This document shows positions 21,301 to 34,490 of a stretch of DNA of 64,000 nt, piece by piece; position 1 is the stretch's first letter; each line of letters begins with the position of its first letter. The stretch covers positions 2,236,501 to 2,300,500 of the forward strand of contig JAFFSR010000353.1 in the NCBI GenBank assembly GCA_017163975.1, in the 5' to 3' direction. Made by a program: the position numbers and the translations under genes. The notes beneath the pieces are model-generated. The model was not told the origin of the DNA and searched no databases. It saw nothing but the letters and a program-made list of their open reading frames with translations. This DNA is from Anastatus disparis. Its lineage: Eukaryota > Arthropoda > Insecta > Hymenoptera > Eupelmidae.

Positions 21301-22578
21301 ACTCAAACATAACAATTCAAATGAATTTAAACATCATTCAATGGAACATAAATGAATTTCTCAACAACTATGTTATGCTGCAAAAACTCATAAAGGACCC
21401 AAAAGCAAATGTAATATACTTACAAGAAACACACTTTAAGGATGAACTCCTTTAAAAAAACATCAACAAACATACATGTTTTTACAAAAATAGAAAACAT
21501 GCAAACACAGCTAGTGAAGGCGTCGCCATATACATAAATATGAATTTACACAGCAAAGAAGTTAAAGTAAATAGCAACCTAGAAGCCACCGCAACTTCCA
21601 TCTTAGTTAACAATAAGCAGATCTGCATCTGCAACGTATACACCCCTAACAGGTACAACATTAATATACAAGAACTTGAAAGCTTGATCATACAGCTTTC
21701 CACTCTATTTATAGTAGTGAAAGATTTTAACTGTCACAACTCCTCTTGTGGCGGTACACAGACTGACGGCAGAGACACCATCATAGAACAGGTTATAGAT
21801 AGCCACAAACTTTTAATGCTGAATGATGGAAGGCCTACACATTTTAGCAGAGCTAATGCATCTAGCAGCATCATCGTTTTCTCTATATGCTTATCATCCT
21901 CAGGAGGCAATAGTGAATTGTCAGTTTTCGAAGATTTATACGGTAGTCATCACTACCCTATCATGCTGGAATTTCTCAATGAAAATAACACGACTCCCAT
22001 ACACAAGCCTAGATGGATAATCCATGTAGCAAACTGGAATACATAACAAAATTAAAAAGCTTCAACTCCCCAACTCTTACATAAATATGAACAGAATTGA
22101 GTTAGTTTATAACTTACCATCATCGAAGCTGCTAAAGCTACAATATCCCAAACTACTAACAAGAAAGAATAAAAAAACGTACTGTGATGGAATACCGAAT
22201 GCGAAACTGCTATAAAGGAGGCTAAGCATGCTAAAAATAGAGACGAAAAACAGAAAACTTTGAACAACAAAATATTTTTCAACCGAAAATGCTTACTTTA
22301 AAAGAATAATGATTAAAAGCAAACGGAACTCGTAAATTCACTTTATATCTGAACTCAAGAAACCAATGGATAGCAAAGAAATATTCAACAGAATAAACAT
22401 AATTATCGGTTTCAGAAAACATAAAAACTTCAATTTAATAATTGATAAAAAAAAATTATCAACGATTCGACCGAAATTGCAACATCCTTTGCAGAAATAT
22501 TTGCCAAAAACTCCAGCAACGAAAACTACACCTCTAGCTTTCTACAAATCAAGACTAAAACAGAAATTATATCAATCA

Positions 22579-22866
22579 TAACTGTAGGAAAAAATCATAT
22601 TTTGTGATACTGTGAGTGCTATTTCAAAAGAATTTGAGTTCAGCTTTCGTTTAAAAAAAGTTTTAAGTTTCTAGCTGTTAATGCTAAAGAATTATAAGTG
22701 TTTAAAAATCTAGCAACTTTTTCTGTGATTTTCTTTGATTGTCTGTTACTAGAGAAATATTGAGCATTAGGGTCTAAAATTCTGGCTTCTTCCATATTTT
22801 GACACCTAAAAACTTATCTCATAGTTTGAGCAAAATCCGTGATCCGGGGGTCCGACCCTCTCCTGG
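22579..22866. mobile_element. Foldback MITE family 1, copy C (right half only)
   Basis: It matches the right arm of copy A from CTGTAGGAAAAAATCATATT to the end GACCCTCTCCTGG, followed by TTAGT. The left arm is missing, so this is a half-element produced by deletion or abortive insertion. It sits between the endonuclease and RT parts of LINE-1. Confidence 0.75.
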
Positions 22867-23809
22867 TTAGTAGTAAAATAAATAAGTACAATATATTTAT
22901 ATAAAGTGATGCCGGTCCGCTTTTCTCCAAAGGTCCGATTTACCCAGTTTCCCTTACCTGAGAGTGTAATAGAATACATCCTCGAACTATATAATTACAT
23001 CTGGAGTAGACATGAATTCCCAAAACTATGACAATCTGCAATAGTAGTACCAGTACCTAAAGCAAACGAAGACCGCCAATTAACATCTAGCTACAGATCC
23101 ATTTCTCTCACCTGCTGCATGTGAAAATTATTGGAAAAAATTATAGACAAAAGATTGAACTGGTACTTGGAAACAAACATCATCCACTATGGACAGCCTT
23201 TTAACGATAGAATCCTCAATTAGCAACGCGTTCCAAAACAACATGCACTTCCTAATGACCAGTGTAGATTTAAAAAATGTTATGATATGCTATGAAGACA
23301 TGGCGGCCTGAAAATGTTAGAAGAACTAGGAATAAGAGGGAACATGCTCCACTTCACAACTTCTTAGCTAACAGAACGATGTCAGTATTAATTAATAGAA
23401 ATCTATCTGAGAAATTATAAATCGAGAACGGAGTTCCTAAAGGGTCACCCATTAGTATAACACTCTTTACAATAACAATTAACAATATCTTTAATAATAT
23501 CAAAAAACCGTTCACTTTCATCATGTGTGCTGACGATTTAAACTTCGGTATAGCCGGTAAATACATTGAAACAAGCACAAGACTAATGCTAAACACCATT
23601 AACGAACTCGAACTCTTCGCCAACAACAGTGGGTTTGAATCCTCGACTGAAAAAACCACAACAACATTATTCGAAAAACATGAATCTCTAGACTCACCTA
23701 TACTCAAATTAAACAACAAAATATTCAAAAACACCAATCAAATAAAAATATTAGGTCTATTATTCGACAAAAAACTCACTTGGAGTTCATTTATTAAACA
23801 ACTTAAGAG

Positions 23810-24187
23810 CAGGCTGAACTATCTGTCTTTGTCTAATAGAGTCTTTTATCATTTGTCGAAACACCATCCGTTGTATCAAGAAAAATATAGTAGGCCCCGC
23901 TAGATATTAGTATAATAAGTAAATTTTGTAATAACAATCAAATTAGTTTATCGCGTAATTTTTGAATAATATGAGACCTATTAACAAACTAGAATATAAC
24001 CTTTCTTTTTTGGTAGGTCACATATTATTCAAAAACTGCACAATAAAATAATTTGATTGTTATTACAAAATTTACTTATTATACTAATATCTAGCAGGGC
24101 CTACTATATTTTTCTTGATACAACGGATGGTGTTTATGTAAATGATGAAAAACACTATTAGACAAAGATAGATATTTCGGCCCCCTG
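23810..24187. mobile_element. 378-bp foldback MITE inside LINE-1 RT region
   Basis: Left end CAGGCTGAACTATCTGTC and right end GATAGATATTTCGGCCCCCTG are inverted repeats, and the arms continue for about 170 bp (CACCATCCGTTGTATCAAGA and TAGTAGGCCC inside). TTAAGA occurs directly on both sides (23803-23808 and 24188-24193), supporting a 6-8 bp target duplication. CAGG...CCTG ends and that length would fit a hAT-like element, which is an inference. LINE coding homology stops at the left edge and resumes at the right edge. Confidence 0.7.
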
Positions 24188-25500
24188 TTAAGACCAAATG
24201 CTACCAACGCATGAATATAATTAAAACCATAGCTGGAAGAAACTGGGGAGCTGAACAAGAGATCCTAAGGCTTTCCTACATAGCTCTAATACGCAACAAA
24301 ATAGAGTACGTATGTATAATATACAGATGTGCTAAACCACATATACTCAGCCTACTTGATCCAGTCGACAATATAAGAGCAATAATTATCACTGGAGCCT
24401 TTAAAAGCAGCTCAACACTCAGCGTTTTAGCAGAAGCTAGGATATCTCCATTAGAAATAAGAAGAAAACAAATTTTATTAAATTATACAGCTTCTCTGGT
24501 GAGTAACTCGTCCAACCCAAATTACATTATTATACAGAACCACAGTATTTATACAACAATCCGATCCTTAAGTGGCAAACCATACAACACCTTCAAAAAA
24601 ATCAATGCCAACATACCAGAAGTCCTCTCAATCACTCAGTTAAGCTCACCACCTTGGAATACAATCTACAACTTTAACGACTCCAGCATAATGCACAATT
24701 TTCTAGAAATCAAAAATCTAATCGCAACAACAAACTACTACAAGCATATAATCAACTCCAAATACAAAGATGTCAACCTAATTTTTACTGGTGTATAAAA
24801 ATTACAAAACAAGCTGTGAGCAGCAATAGTAGCTTCAAATAATTATATAAAACAAATTAAACCGCACAAATACTGCTCATACTATTCAGCAGAAGTAATC
24901 ACTATACTCTAAGTACTCGACCTCACCATTACAAGCTCAAATACCCAATTTTTAATAGCTTACAACTCACTTGAAATTTGTAAGGATCTCAATAACAACG
25001 TGGGTGACCCTCACCTCATCAACAAAATAAAAGAAAAAGTTTACATCTTACAAAAAAACTCAAATAATTCAATCAAGCTGCTATGAGTACCATTAGGCAT
25101 TGACATATATAAACAAAAACTAGTTGAAACAAAAGAGATACAGCCAACATCGACCTCAACACAAATACAGTGGTCAACTACTATGACCTAAAAACCTACT
25201 GGAAGAATCTAAACAACATCAACTGGCAACACAAACGGAAGAACATAGCTAGCCAAAAAATATTAAGGATAAGACCAGACTTTTTCAGCGAGAACTCAAC
25301 CTTAAAATTGAGCAGGAAGGAACAAGTTGTGCTTTGGCAGACTTAGAATCGGACACACCAATGTAACGTACAACTATCTAATGAAGAAAGAAGAAAAACT
25401 AACATGTGATATCTGCAATACTTGAATCACCGTAGAACACATCTTACTCTTTCAATACTCATCGATGCTCCTTTTTCTGTAAGGAATATTACATGAACGC

Positions 25501-26500
25501 AGTTGTATAATAAAATTGATCAAAATATGTCTAAAATTTTATCAGAAGCAACCGAGAATTGTAATATATATAAAGAATAAATTAAAATATTTTAATAAAT
25601 TAAATTATAGTTTGATAGACTAGAAATGATGGATTTTCACACTTTTAACACAATCATACAAAAGAAAGGTCATTTTAATGGAAGAATTAATTTTTTGCAT
25701 TTTAAAATAGCGATATTGGAGACAAATTGGGGGAAAAATGAAAATAATCATATTTTATGACCCATTTTACCGTTCCAATCCATTTTCATGGATGGATAAC
25801 GGTTTTTTATTTAGGTTTTGTTGATTAAAGGTCAACTCAAGAGAGGAACCAGAATTTCTAAGAGTTTGTAAGGTATGAAAAAACTTTATAATGTACGAAA
25901 AAAACTATTTTGGCCGAAAATGTAAGGCTTTGATCTTTGAAGTGATTTAAAGAAAAAAAAATTATCAAATTTTTGGATGTACTGCCATTTTTTTTTGTTT
26001 CCAAGACCCTCGAGGACGATTCTCAGTGATCAAAACACGCGTCAAATTACAAATTTCTTTTTCATATTTTTGACTCCAAAACGAAAGATTTTTTGTCGAA
26101 TTTCTCATATAATAAATTTTATAATATTCATCTTATATCGATGGATCTAATTAACTAAATTAGTTGGAACCATTTTAATTACAAAATAAGTATAATGAAA
26201 AATATTTTTTTTTTGCTAAAGATATCACAAGATTCATATATTTCAAATAGAAAAAATTTTAGAATAATCTTTCATTACTTAATACATTACCGATGCAATG
26301 TATACGTCACATATCAATTTTTTATTTTTTTAAAATCTTCTATATGATCTAAGCAAAATATAGTAAAGCAGGGGAATATGCCATACCTAAGGAAAAAATT
26401 AGAATAAAAATAAACATTCATCTATTATATAAACAACAAAAAAAATGATTATTTTAATTAAGTCAAAAGTTATTAACAATTAAACAGACACAGTTTACTC
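25501..26500. other. LINE-1 3' tail and AT-rich spacer
   Basis: The LINE-1 3' end fades into AT-rich sequence by about 25620. I see no further gene, array or inverted repeat with support up to the leader of LINE-2. Confidence 0.4.
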
Positions 26501-26949
26501 TGTGTCTTCACAAAGAGTAGACGTGTTTACGGTGGCTCTCTGCACTGAAAAATCCTTTTGTATGGTGTATGCCAAAGCGTGAGGGCGCAGTATACTACAA
26601 GTTTACGGGAGACAGGAAAACAAATGTTGGCGTTTTGAAAGCCAACTGATATCAACCAGCCGTGCGTGCGCAGCTCATAAGTAACTTTTGGCATTCAAAA
26701 CGCCAACATATGTATTGCTGTTCGCCGATGAGTATGGGCGGACTGTATACCTCTCCTCTTGGTTTGCAATTCGCTAAGACATCTATCCGTATGCGCTTAT
26801 TAAACAAAGCGTTTCATAGTTGGCTTAGTATACTGGGCTTCGGCCCCTTCAGCTCCATAGTGTGTATAATAAATTTAAAAATTTATAAAATCGTTGAACG
26901 ATCTATCAACACAAAATAAGTATAGTTTCAAATTCAATCGTTTTAAAAA
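26501..26949 (+). promoter_or_regulatory. Putative 5' leader of LINE-2
   Basis: A GC-richer stretch lies directly before ORF1 of LINE-2. It contains an inverted pair GTTGGCGTTTTGAAAGCCAA/TTGGCATTCAAAACGCCAAC (about 26624-26708). It is likely the 5' untranslated region with an internal promoter. The 85-codon ORF at 26662-26919 has no recognisable features. Confidence 0.35.
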
Positions 26950-29260
26950 ATGGCAGTTCAAGCATGGTAACAGAAAATAATGTTAGTGGAAAAAATGTCA
27001 TAAGTGCAAATAGTGAAAATCAAGTTAGTGTTAATGAGGTTAGTTATAGTTTTTTATGCAAGGAGTATACAAAGAAACCTGTTCCGAAAAAATAAACAAG
27101 ACCTGATAATAGATTGCGTAGAAAGATTAAATCTAACCGACTACACAGTGGCCGTCGACAACATTGTTCAAGCGCAAAACGTTATTTATTCGTCGAGAAT
27201 TTCTTGGAACTGCGTGAGGATATACTAAACAAGTAAACAACTAGTTGATGATATAACCGACAAATATAAGTTTCTAAATAGGGGCTGTTCACAAATTACG
27301 TAACGCACTTTTTTACAAAAATGGACCCCCTCCTTCCCCTATGTAACAAAATTATTTTAGCTCCCCCCCTGTATAGTAATTACGTAACATAAATATTTAA
27401 AATATAGTTGAGAATTTTATAACTTATACTATGATTTATTAAATTTATTATAATAAAAAAAATTAATATAATAAAAAGATTTACGTTAATTAATTATAAA
27501 TAATTAATAAATATTATTCAACTCAAATTTGCATATACATAAATTTTAAAATTTTTATAATAATTATAAATAGCGACACCATCATTAATAATATCAAATA
27601 AATACTGTCTTCACCATACATAAATCTACATTGATATCTTGAAGAAGAATGATATCTCGAAGTAAATAGAATCAACTTGCTTCTAAAGGAAATAACCTTA
27701 TTTTTATATCCATTGAAGTAAATATCTGGTTAAAAATATGAAAGAATTTTTTTCCAGTGATATCTTAAATATACTATAAAGAATTTAAAAAGATTTTCAA
27801 TCAATAATAAATCCACTCGCATCAAGTGGATTCATTTCGAATGAAAACATTTTGATGTTTGAAACAAGAACCTCGCGATTTCGATTTAAACATTTAGTTA
27901 CTTAAATCTAAAAAAATTTATTTTGCATTAAAACGATCACATCACATTGGAGTTTTCCTTTGTTTCAAGAAATCTTTTTTCTCAGTGTACTTATTAGTGA
28001 AAAATTTTTAAATTTCATTCCTTGACAACTCACACCCTTAATTCAATATAATATTGGATTTATTACTCCCGCAAAAATTAGTTCATGAAAGTGATAGCTC
28101 TCATAAATATCATCAACACTATTGAACGAAAAAGTTTTTGAAAAAGCATGTCTTATTTATATTGCGAGGTGTACACGTACACGTATCAAAATAAAGTTGT
28201 ATTACATCGAAAATAAACGCAGGTGGTAGTGAGATGTTAGCACGCTTTGTTGAGAACTAATTAAATTTTACATTGAAAATTTTTATTTTATGTTTCGTAA
28301 CACGCATCTATGACCCTTTATAACCCAGCATAATATTTAAGCAACCCCCCTCCCCACCCCTCATGGTGTTACGTAATTTGTGAACGACCCCACTATCAAC
28401 GAACTCAAAGTTCCAATACGACCACTGGTTTCGAAATTAACTAGAATAATTTTGCCATAGGTCTGCTCCAGTATTCCTCATTACGTCATAGAAGACTATT
28501 TAGACAACAACAACATAAAGAGAGGTTCTCCGATCATAACTTTAAAAGCAGCCATAACCGACGAAAAATACAAACATGTATTGAGTGATCGAAAGCAAGT
28601 GTATGCAGAGCCTTCCAATGTTTGACACTATCAAATGTTTCCTCTGCAAATAAGACGGACATATAGCAAAGACCTGCCAACTTAACAGTCTAGACTTATC
28701 ACAAACAAACCATTCCACGGACCAAGTAAACGAAAAATCAAACCTGCTTAACACCATAGACTCTCCCGACAACACAGAAACAATAGTTAACGAAACCAAC
28801 GACGAGGATACAGTTAATAATAGACAACAAAGCGCAACAAAAATTAATAACTCAATAGACAATCTTACACCTGAAATCACCGACAACAACATGCAAATAG
28901 ATAAGACTTATCGGACAAAGCCACAAATAAATCCTTAAATATAGCAAAAAAAATTTAAAAAAATCTCAAAATTTCCAACTCTTCAACCATCCCGCCTAAC
29001 TTAAACAAATACCTTCTACCACTCGAAAAAATAGTAAATGATTAACAACAGGACTTTCCAATAAGTTTTTTAAACTTCAAGAGTTTCATCGACAAAATCT
29101 ACACCAGTCAACACACCATCAAGATAGCTGAGAAACACACAACGAACCTAGTCGATCTAAAAAATATGCTCAAAACTCTTTACCCCTATCTCGAAACTAA
29201 AGGGATGAAAATCAGATTCACCAAGATTATAAAAAATTAGATCAAGAAATAGCTAAAGAA
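26950..29260 (+). pseudogene. LINE-2 ORF1 (gag-like, CCHC knuckle), split by a 1.1-kb element
   Basis: Fragments begin at an ATG near 26950. They pass through a segment ending about 27280, are cut by the TIR element 27281-28391, and resume with TINELKVPIRP (28392). A CCHC knuckle (CFLCK then DGHIAKTC, with a TAA inside) lies near 28638-28680. A Ser/Thr/Asn/Asp-rich tail (..DSPDNTETIVNETNDED..) and a lysine-rich end follow. Many stops. The order and zinc knuckle match LINE-1 ORF1. Confidence 0.7.
27281..28391. mobile_element. 1.1-kb AT-rich TIR element inside LINE-2 ORF1
   Basis: The left end GGGGCTGTTCACAAATTACG and the right end (reverse complement GGGGTCGTTCACAAATTACG) are inverted repeats that differ at only two bases and continue into GTAAC. 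The subterminal parts are C-rich/G-rich (CCCCCTCC). The interior has no ORF. It contains the motif TTTTTTCTCAGTGTA (27975-27989), identical to the end of the 3.3-kb element at 10215, so a fragment of that type is nested inside. The target duplication is unclear. Confidence 0.75.
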
Positions 29261-29389
29261 CATCCTCCAAACCAATGATAAATACAACAATGTATCAACA
29301 ACACAATAAAAATTATAAAACAGAAAAAATAATTCTTCAATGGAATATCAACGGTTACTACAGACATTTGGAAAATCTACATAAATTAA

Positions 29390-29759
29390 GGGGAGACACA
29401 AGTAAAACACACAAAAAATGAGTTTTTTTAGTTTTAACTTTTGATCCGTAGCACCTACAATGTTATCCATGCGTAATGTTGTTCAAAATCATCTAAAGAA
29501 TCTATAAAAAAAATTTTCAGCTCGAAATATTAAAAACTGTGGGACTAGTTCCATTTTAACGACTGCTCGATTCACTGATAAATGAGGAAGCGTTAAAATG
29601 GAATTAGTCCCACAGTTTTTAATATTTCGAGCTGAAATTTTTTTTATAGATTCCTTAGATGATTTTGAACAACATTACGCATGGATAACAATGTAGGTGC
29701 TACGGATCAAAAGTTAAAACTAAAAAACCTCATTTTTTGTGTTTTACTTGTGTCTCCCC
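29390..29759. mobile_element. TTAA-flanked foldback MITE (370 bp), piggyBac-like, in LINE-2 endonuclease
   Basis: TTAA flanks the element at 29386-29389 and 29760-29763. The left end GGGGAGACACAAGTAAAACA and right end TGTTTTACTTGTGTCTCCCC are perfect inverted repeats, with arms of about 160 bp. Removing the element plus one TTAA leaves the LINE reading frame continuous through HKLIYERHPD, which supports precise TTAA insertion. Confidence 0.85.
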
Positions 29760-31487
29760 TTAATATACGAAAGACACCCAGATTTATTATGCCTTCAGGA
29801 GACCCATTTTAAGCTTGACAATCATGCTCATTTCAGAGGCTATAAATGCTTCCATACTAACAGAATTTCTAGTCATGCAAGTGGAGGTGTGGCAAACTAT
29901 ATAAATAACCACATCTACAGTAAAGAAATCCCTCTAAATATAAACTTGGAAGCAGTTGCTGTCGAATGTTATCTTTCTAACAGAATTACTATATGCAATA
30001 TTTACCTACCCAACAGCTAACAGCTAACATCAGATAGCTTAGCAAAGTTGAAATCACAACTAACATCACCGTATATAGTTATGGGAGACTTTAATGCCCA
30101 CAATACAAATTGAGGCTCAGTAAACACAGACAGAAAAGTTAAAATAGTGAAAGAGTGGCTTGAAGAAGCAAACCGAAACATAGTAAACCTGGGACTTCCC
30201 ACCCACTTCAAATCCTCTAATGGTACTAAAAGTATCATAGATTTAGCAATAACCACCGCAGACATTACGGAGAATCTTGACTGGGAAGTTTGTGACGACC
30301 TTCACAATAGCGGTCATTATCCTATTCTTTTACACGTTTGCCCAAGTACGACTATCAGTCATCAAGAAAATAACTCATCATACGATCCATGGAATTTTGG
30401 GAAGGCGGATTGGAATCTATATAAATCAGAAGTTGATAATAACATCCAAAAGTTGATTGATCCTTCTCAACTCACCAATTCAAATATAGACATATTAATC
30501 AATAACCTCAATAATATAATACTCTTCGCTGCTGAAGCTAGCATTCAAAAATACAGTACCGATCTCCATGGTGGAATAAAGAATGTTCCAATGCTTGCAG
30601 AGAGTCTAAACACGCCTTCAATAGATACAAAAAACACAAAACCACAGAAAACAAGATAGAATACAATAAAAAGAAAGCCATCTACAAAAGAACTATAAAG
30701 GAAACTAAAAGAAAATGCTAACTAGACTTTGTCCAATCACTCAATTCAAATACACCCGTCTCACTCATATGGAACAAAATCCAAATAATACAAGGCGAAC
30801 AAAAATCAAGAATAATTTCTACTTTAATAGACGAAGACAACCAAATAATCCATGAAACAACAGACATCGTCAACAAGTTCGCTTCCGTCTTTTCTAAAAA
30901 CTTCATCAATAGCAATTATAACAAAGAATTTTTAGACTTCAAAAATAATTACAACTCCACTCAAGAAAAATACGATGACATTCCGGATACCCCTCTACTA
31001 AACGCTCTAATAGATTTAAATGAAATAACTCAAATTCTCAACAACTGCAAAAACTCTAGTGCCGGTCCCGATGCTATTCACAATATCTTCCTAAAATACC
31101 TTCCTCTTTCGTTCATTCAATACATCCACAAAATATTTAACATTATCTGGTTACACAACATATTTCCGACTCAGTGGAAACCAGCCACAATAATACCGAT
31201 CAACAATCCTGGCAAAGATTCTTCATCTCCTAAAAACTACAGACCTATATCTCTGACTTGCAACATTTGCAAACTCATGGAAAAAATAGTAAAAAAAAGA
31301 TTAAAAATCTACCTCGAATGTAAAAATTACTTCTCTCAAGTTCAAAGCGGCTTCACCATCGACCACTTTATTTTGTTGAAATCCGAAATTTGCAACGTAT
31401 TCAGAAAGAACCTACACTTGGCAGCAGTAGCACTGGATTTGGAAAAAGCCTATGAAACCATATGGAAAAACCGAATGATCTACCTTG

Positions 31488-32512
31488 ACGGAAAAAAATT
31501 ATATGTTAATCCAACTGATAATTGCATTATATTTAACTGCAGTAGAGTAGTGAACGCGTATCGAGTAAGCTTAACCTAACCTACTGCAGTAGCTTTAGCT
31601 GCACAAAGCTGCAGTAAATTCTACAAGGGGTAGTGATTTATATTTAACAAAAATTATCTGTAGAATTCACTTATTGAATAACGTTTCATGAATGTATAAA
31701 TAATACATTTATGTTGTACCTTAATTTTAACATTTACATAAGTACGCGTATTCGTCAATGCTTTGCTTCAAAATTTTTCATATTGTTATTAGAAAATGAA
31801 GTCAATATAAATAAATAAATTAAAAATTTAAGAATGTTTAACATTGTTAATAAATGTTATATGTGTATAAAATACAAATGTATGTACAGTTTTGTTAACA
31901 TTTTAATAAGCAAAAAAATTATGATTTAAATATAAAATTTAACAAGTAAGCCTAGAATAATTAAAATTTGCAATATTCTTTAATTATTGAATACTTTCAA
32001 TAATGAATTTTATTTTATAATATATTATAGATCTTATACTGCATTTGAAATTTATTTTAAAAACTTAAATTGTTCGATAAACCTCAATAGTTCATAGATG
32101 TATGACTTGAATTTGTATTAATTAAAATGATATAAATTAGAACATAAATCTTATGTGCAAAACTGTACATCAAAGCATTTTATATATTAAAAATAAATTC
32201 TTAAAATTTTGCAAAACCACATAAATTTCTTTTACATAAAAATCTATCAGTTCGTAAATTTATAATATTACTAATAGTTATAATAAGTACGTTAACATAT
32301 GAAAATGTCAACTACACAAATAGTCATTCAATGAAAAATTTATGTAAATAAAACATAACACGTGATATACCCACAACTTCACTGCTCTGCAGTAATCACA
32401 ACTCAAGACTGCAGTAAATTCTATCGCAATCTTCATTAGATTTAATGCGATGCTTTACCGTCTATTATTACTTCACAAGTTGTATTTGATTCAACATAAA
32501 ATTTTTTTCCGT
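31488..32512. mobile_element. 1.0-kb AT-rich TIR element inside LINE-2 RT
   Basis: The left end ACGGAAAAAAATTATATGTT and right end (reverse complement ACGGAAAAAAATTTTATGTT) are inverted repeats. LINE coding homology stops at the left edge (..WKNRMIYL) and resumes at the right edge (VLKKQISGHML), with the spacing expected from LINE-1. Subterminal CTGCAGTA blocks occur on both sides (31541, 31583, 31610; 32384, 32410), two followed by AATTCTA. No ORF. The GGA-A(n)-TTT end style recalls the 3.3-kb element. Confidence 0.75.
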
Positions 32513-34490
32513 GTTCTCAAAAAACAAATAAGCGGCCATATGCTCGCATTTATAGAAAACTTCCTAAAGGACAGGCTCATTCAGGTAAAAGTAAACAATG
32601 TATTCTCAGACAGATTACCTCAAGAAAACGGAGTTCCACAGGGATCGATAATCAGTGTCACTCTTTTCCTGATAGCTATAAATGAGCTTACAACTTGCAT
32701 CGAAGCTCCGACTAGATTTTGCTTATTTGTCGATGATCTGACAATATACACTACAGGAAAAGACTCTCAAATCACTGAAAACATTCTATAGAACACACTA
32801 AACAATATCTTTTCATGGTCTATAACTATCGGTTTCAAATTCTCCCCAACTGAACAAGATGACTTTAAGATAACTCTCAATTTAAACAATCAACAGATAC
32901 AAAAGGTCGAAGAAATTAAAATACTAGGGCTCACCTTTGATAGGAAACGAACATGGAAGAATCGCATTTAGCATTTGAAATACGAAGCCCACAACAGACT
33001 AAACATAATAAAAACCTTAACAGCTAAAACCTAGGGAGCGGACCAATCCATTTTACTAAACACATACAAAGCCATAGTGTTACCGAAAATAGACTACGGG
33101 TGTAGTATTTACGGCTCTTCAAAACACGCAAACTCCCTGGAACCTATCCACTATAAAGGTATCAAGATCGCACTAGGAGCTTACCATACCAGCCCTATCA
33201 TCATCTTACTGGCTGAGAGTAACATGACTCTACTAAGCTACAAAAGAATCAAATTGTTGACAAAGTACGCTCGCAAAATAATCTCACTACCAGACAACTA
33301 AGACTACTTCATCATATTCGAAAACGAAGATGTGACCCTTCAAGACTTCATTAATGGACCCACTCCATTTACAAACAGACTTCACAATTCCTTAATGGAC
33401 GCCAACATAACTATTTCAGAAATCATCACACAAACATCCAGTCCACACCCCATAGACATCCTACAAATCATCTACACAAATCAAAATAACGAAACAGAAG
33501 TAACAGAATTCAATCTCATTTATGCCTGCTGTTACAATTCAAACAACATAATCGGTATCTCAATAATGTCTAAAGACAACAATATACAGTTTTCTATTCC
33601 ACATTCATAATCCATAGGGTTCACTAACTATTGGGCACTAATAAAAGCCATAGAAATAATAGAAAGCTCAGAAAACACTAAATGGAAAATATTTACAAAC
33701 TCGGTCCACCTTATCAATAATATTAACAAGCTTTACTCCACCAACACCTTAGTAAACCAAATTCAAAACAAAATAATTCAACTAAATAATCAACAAATAG
33801 AAATCACAAGATACTCAATAGACTATAACATCATTGTCGCACAGCAAGTACTTCAAATAACCATCGAAACTATTCTGTCAAACAACCAGACATCAAGCCT
33901 CCCATTACCGTCAAGAATAGCAGCTATTTACAAATCAATAATCAACCTCTGGAACAATATCTAGAAAACCGGCAAACACATATCTTCACACTGTAAGAGA
34001 CAACATCTACGCTAAAAGCCCCACACACGATCTCAATAGAAAAGAATAAAACATTATCACAAGAATCTGCATAAGCCATAGCAAACTCACACACTCCCAC
34101 CTACTCGACAACAGAACAAAAAAAATATGTAACCTATACAATATCCCTATATCCATAGATCATCTAATCTGCACAAGCCCAAATTTCACAACAGCAAGAC
34201 AGCATCATAACTTAACGGGAAACATCAAGTTATTACTCAACTCACAAGACAATGTAAAAAAAGTGTTAAAGTTTCTAAAATCAATAAATATGTATAATTC
34301 AATTTAAGTGTTTAAGACATTTTTATTCAAACGAACTCTCATTCTATACAACTGTTATAATGTGTTATTGTACCATTCTATGTTATCTTGAAACAAATAT
34401 CTTTGTATACAATTATGTTAATATTTGTTGCTAATAACCTAGTTATTGATGCGACATTAAATAAATAAATGAAAAAAATTAAACAGACAA

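Larger units (their letters stand above)
21321..25500 (+). pseudogene. LINE-1 ORF2: endonuclease, reverse transcriptase and Cys/His C-terminus, decayed
   Basis: It starts at ATG 21321 with NIIQWNINEF, the N-terminal signature of APE-type endonucleases, followed by YLQETHFK and the SHHYPIM-type end of the endonuclease (to about 22040). After MITE C, the RT domain resumes with VIVVPVPKA-like and SYRSISLT blocks (about 23040-23110), GIRGNMLHF and a CADD active-site box (about 23526-23540; usual YADD). The connection/thumb part (NIIKTIAGRNWG, 24210) follows the hairpin element at 23810. The C-terminus keeps RLRIGHTNVTYNYLMKK and a CDIC...VEHILL Cys/His motif (about 25335-25450). Several stops and frameshifts make it non-functional. 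Confidence 0.85.
29290..34310 (+). pseudogene. LINE-2 ORF2: endonuclease, reverse transcriptase, RNase H-like region, decayed
   Basis: It starts at ATG 29290 and reads into IILQWNINGYY, the APE endonuclease start. After the TTAA MITE, the endonuclease continues (DLLCLQETHFK, SPYIVMGDFNAHN, GHYPILLH; to about 30340). RT blocks follow: SSAGPDAIHNIFLKYLP (31050), NYRPISLTCNICKLMEK (31240), AVALDLEKAYETIW (31430). After the 1-kb insert come GHMLAFIENF, GVPQGSIISVTLF (32630) and the FVDD active-site box (about 32728-32740). A degraded RNase H-like region lies at about 33490-33960. No intact Cys/His end is visible. The final coding codons are near 34305, and an AATAAATAAATGAAAAAAATT tail ends near 34490. 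RNase H after RT suggests the I group. Confidence 0.85.

Noticed and set aside
28542..28892. 116-codon minus-strand ORF
   Set aside because: Antisense shadow of the LINE-2 ORF1 tail.
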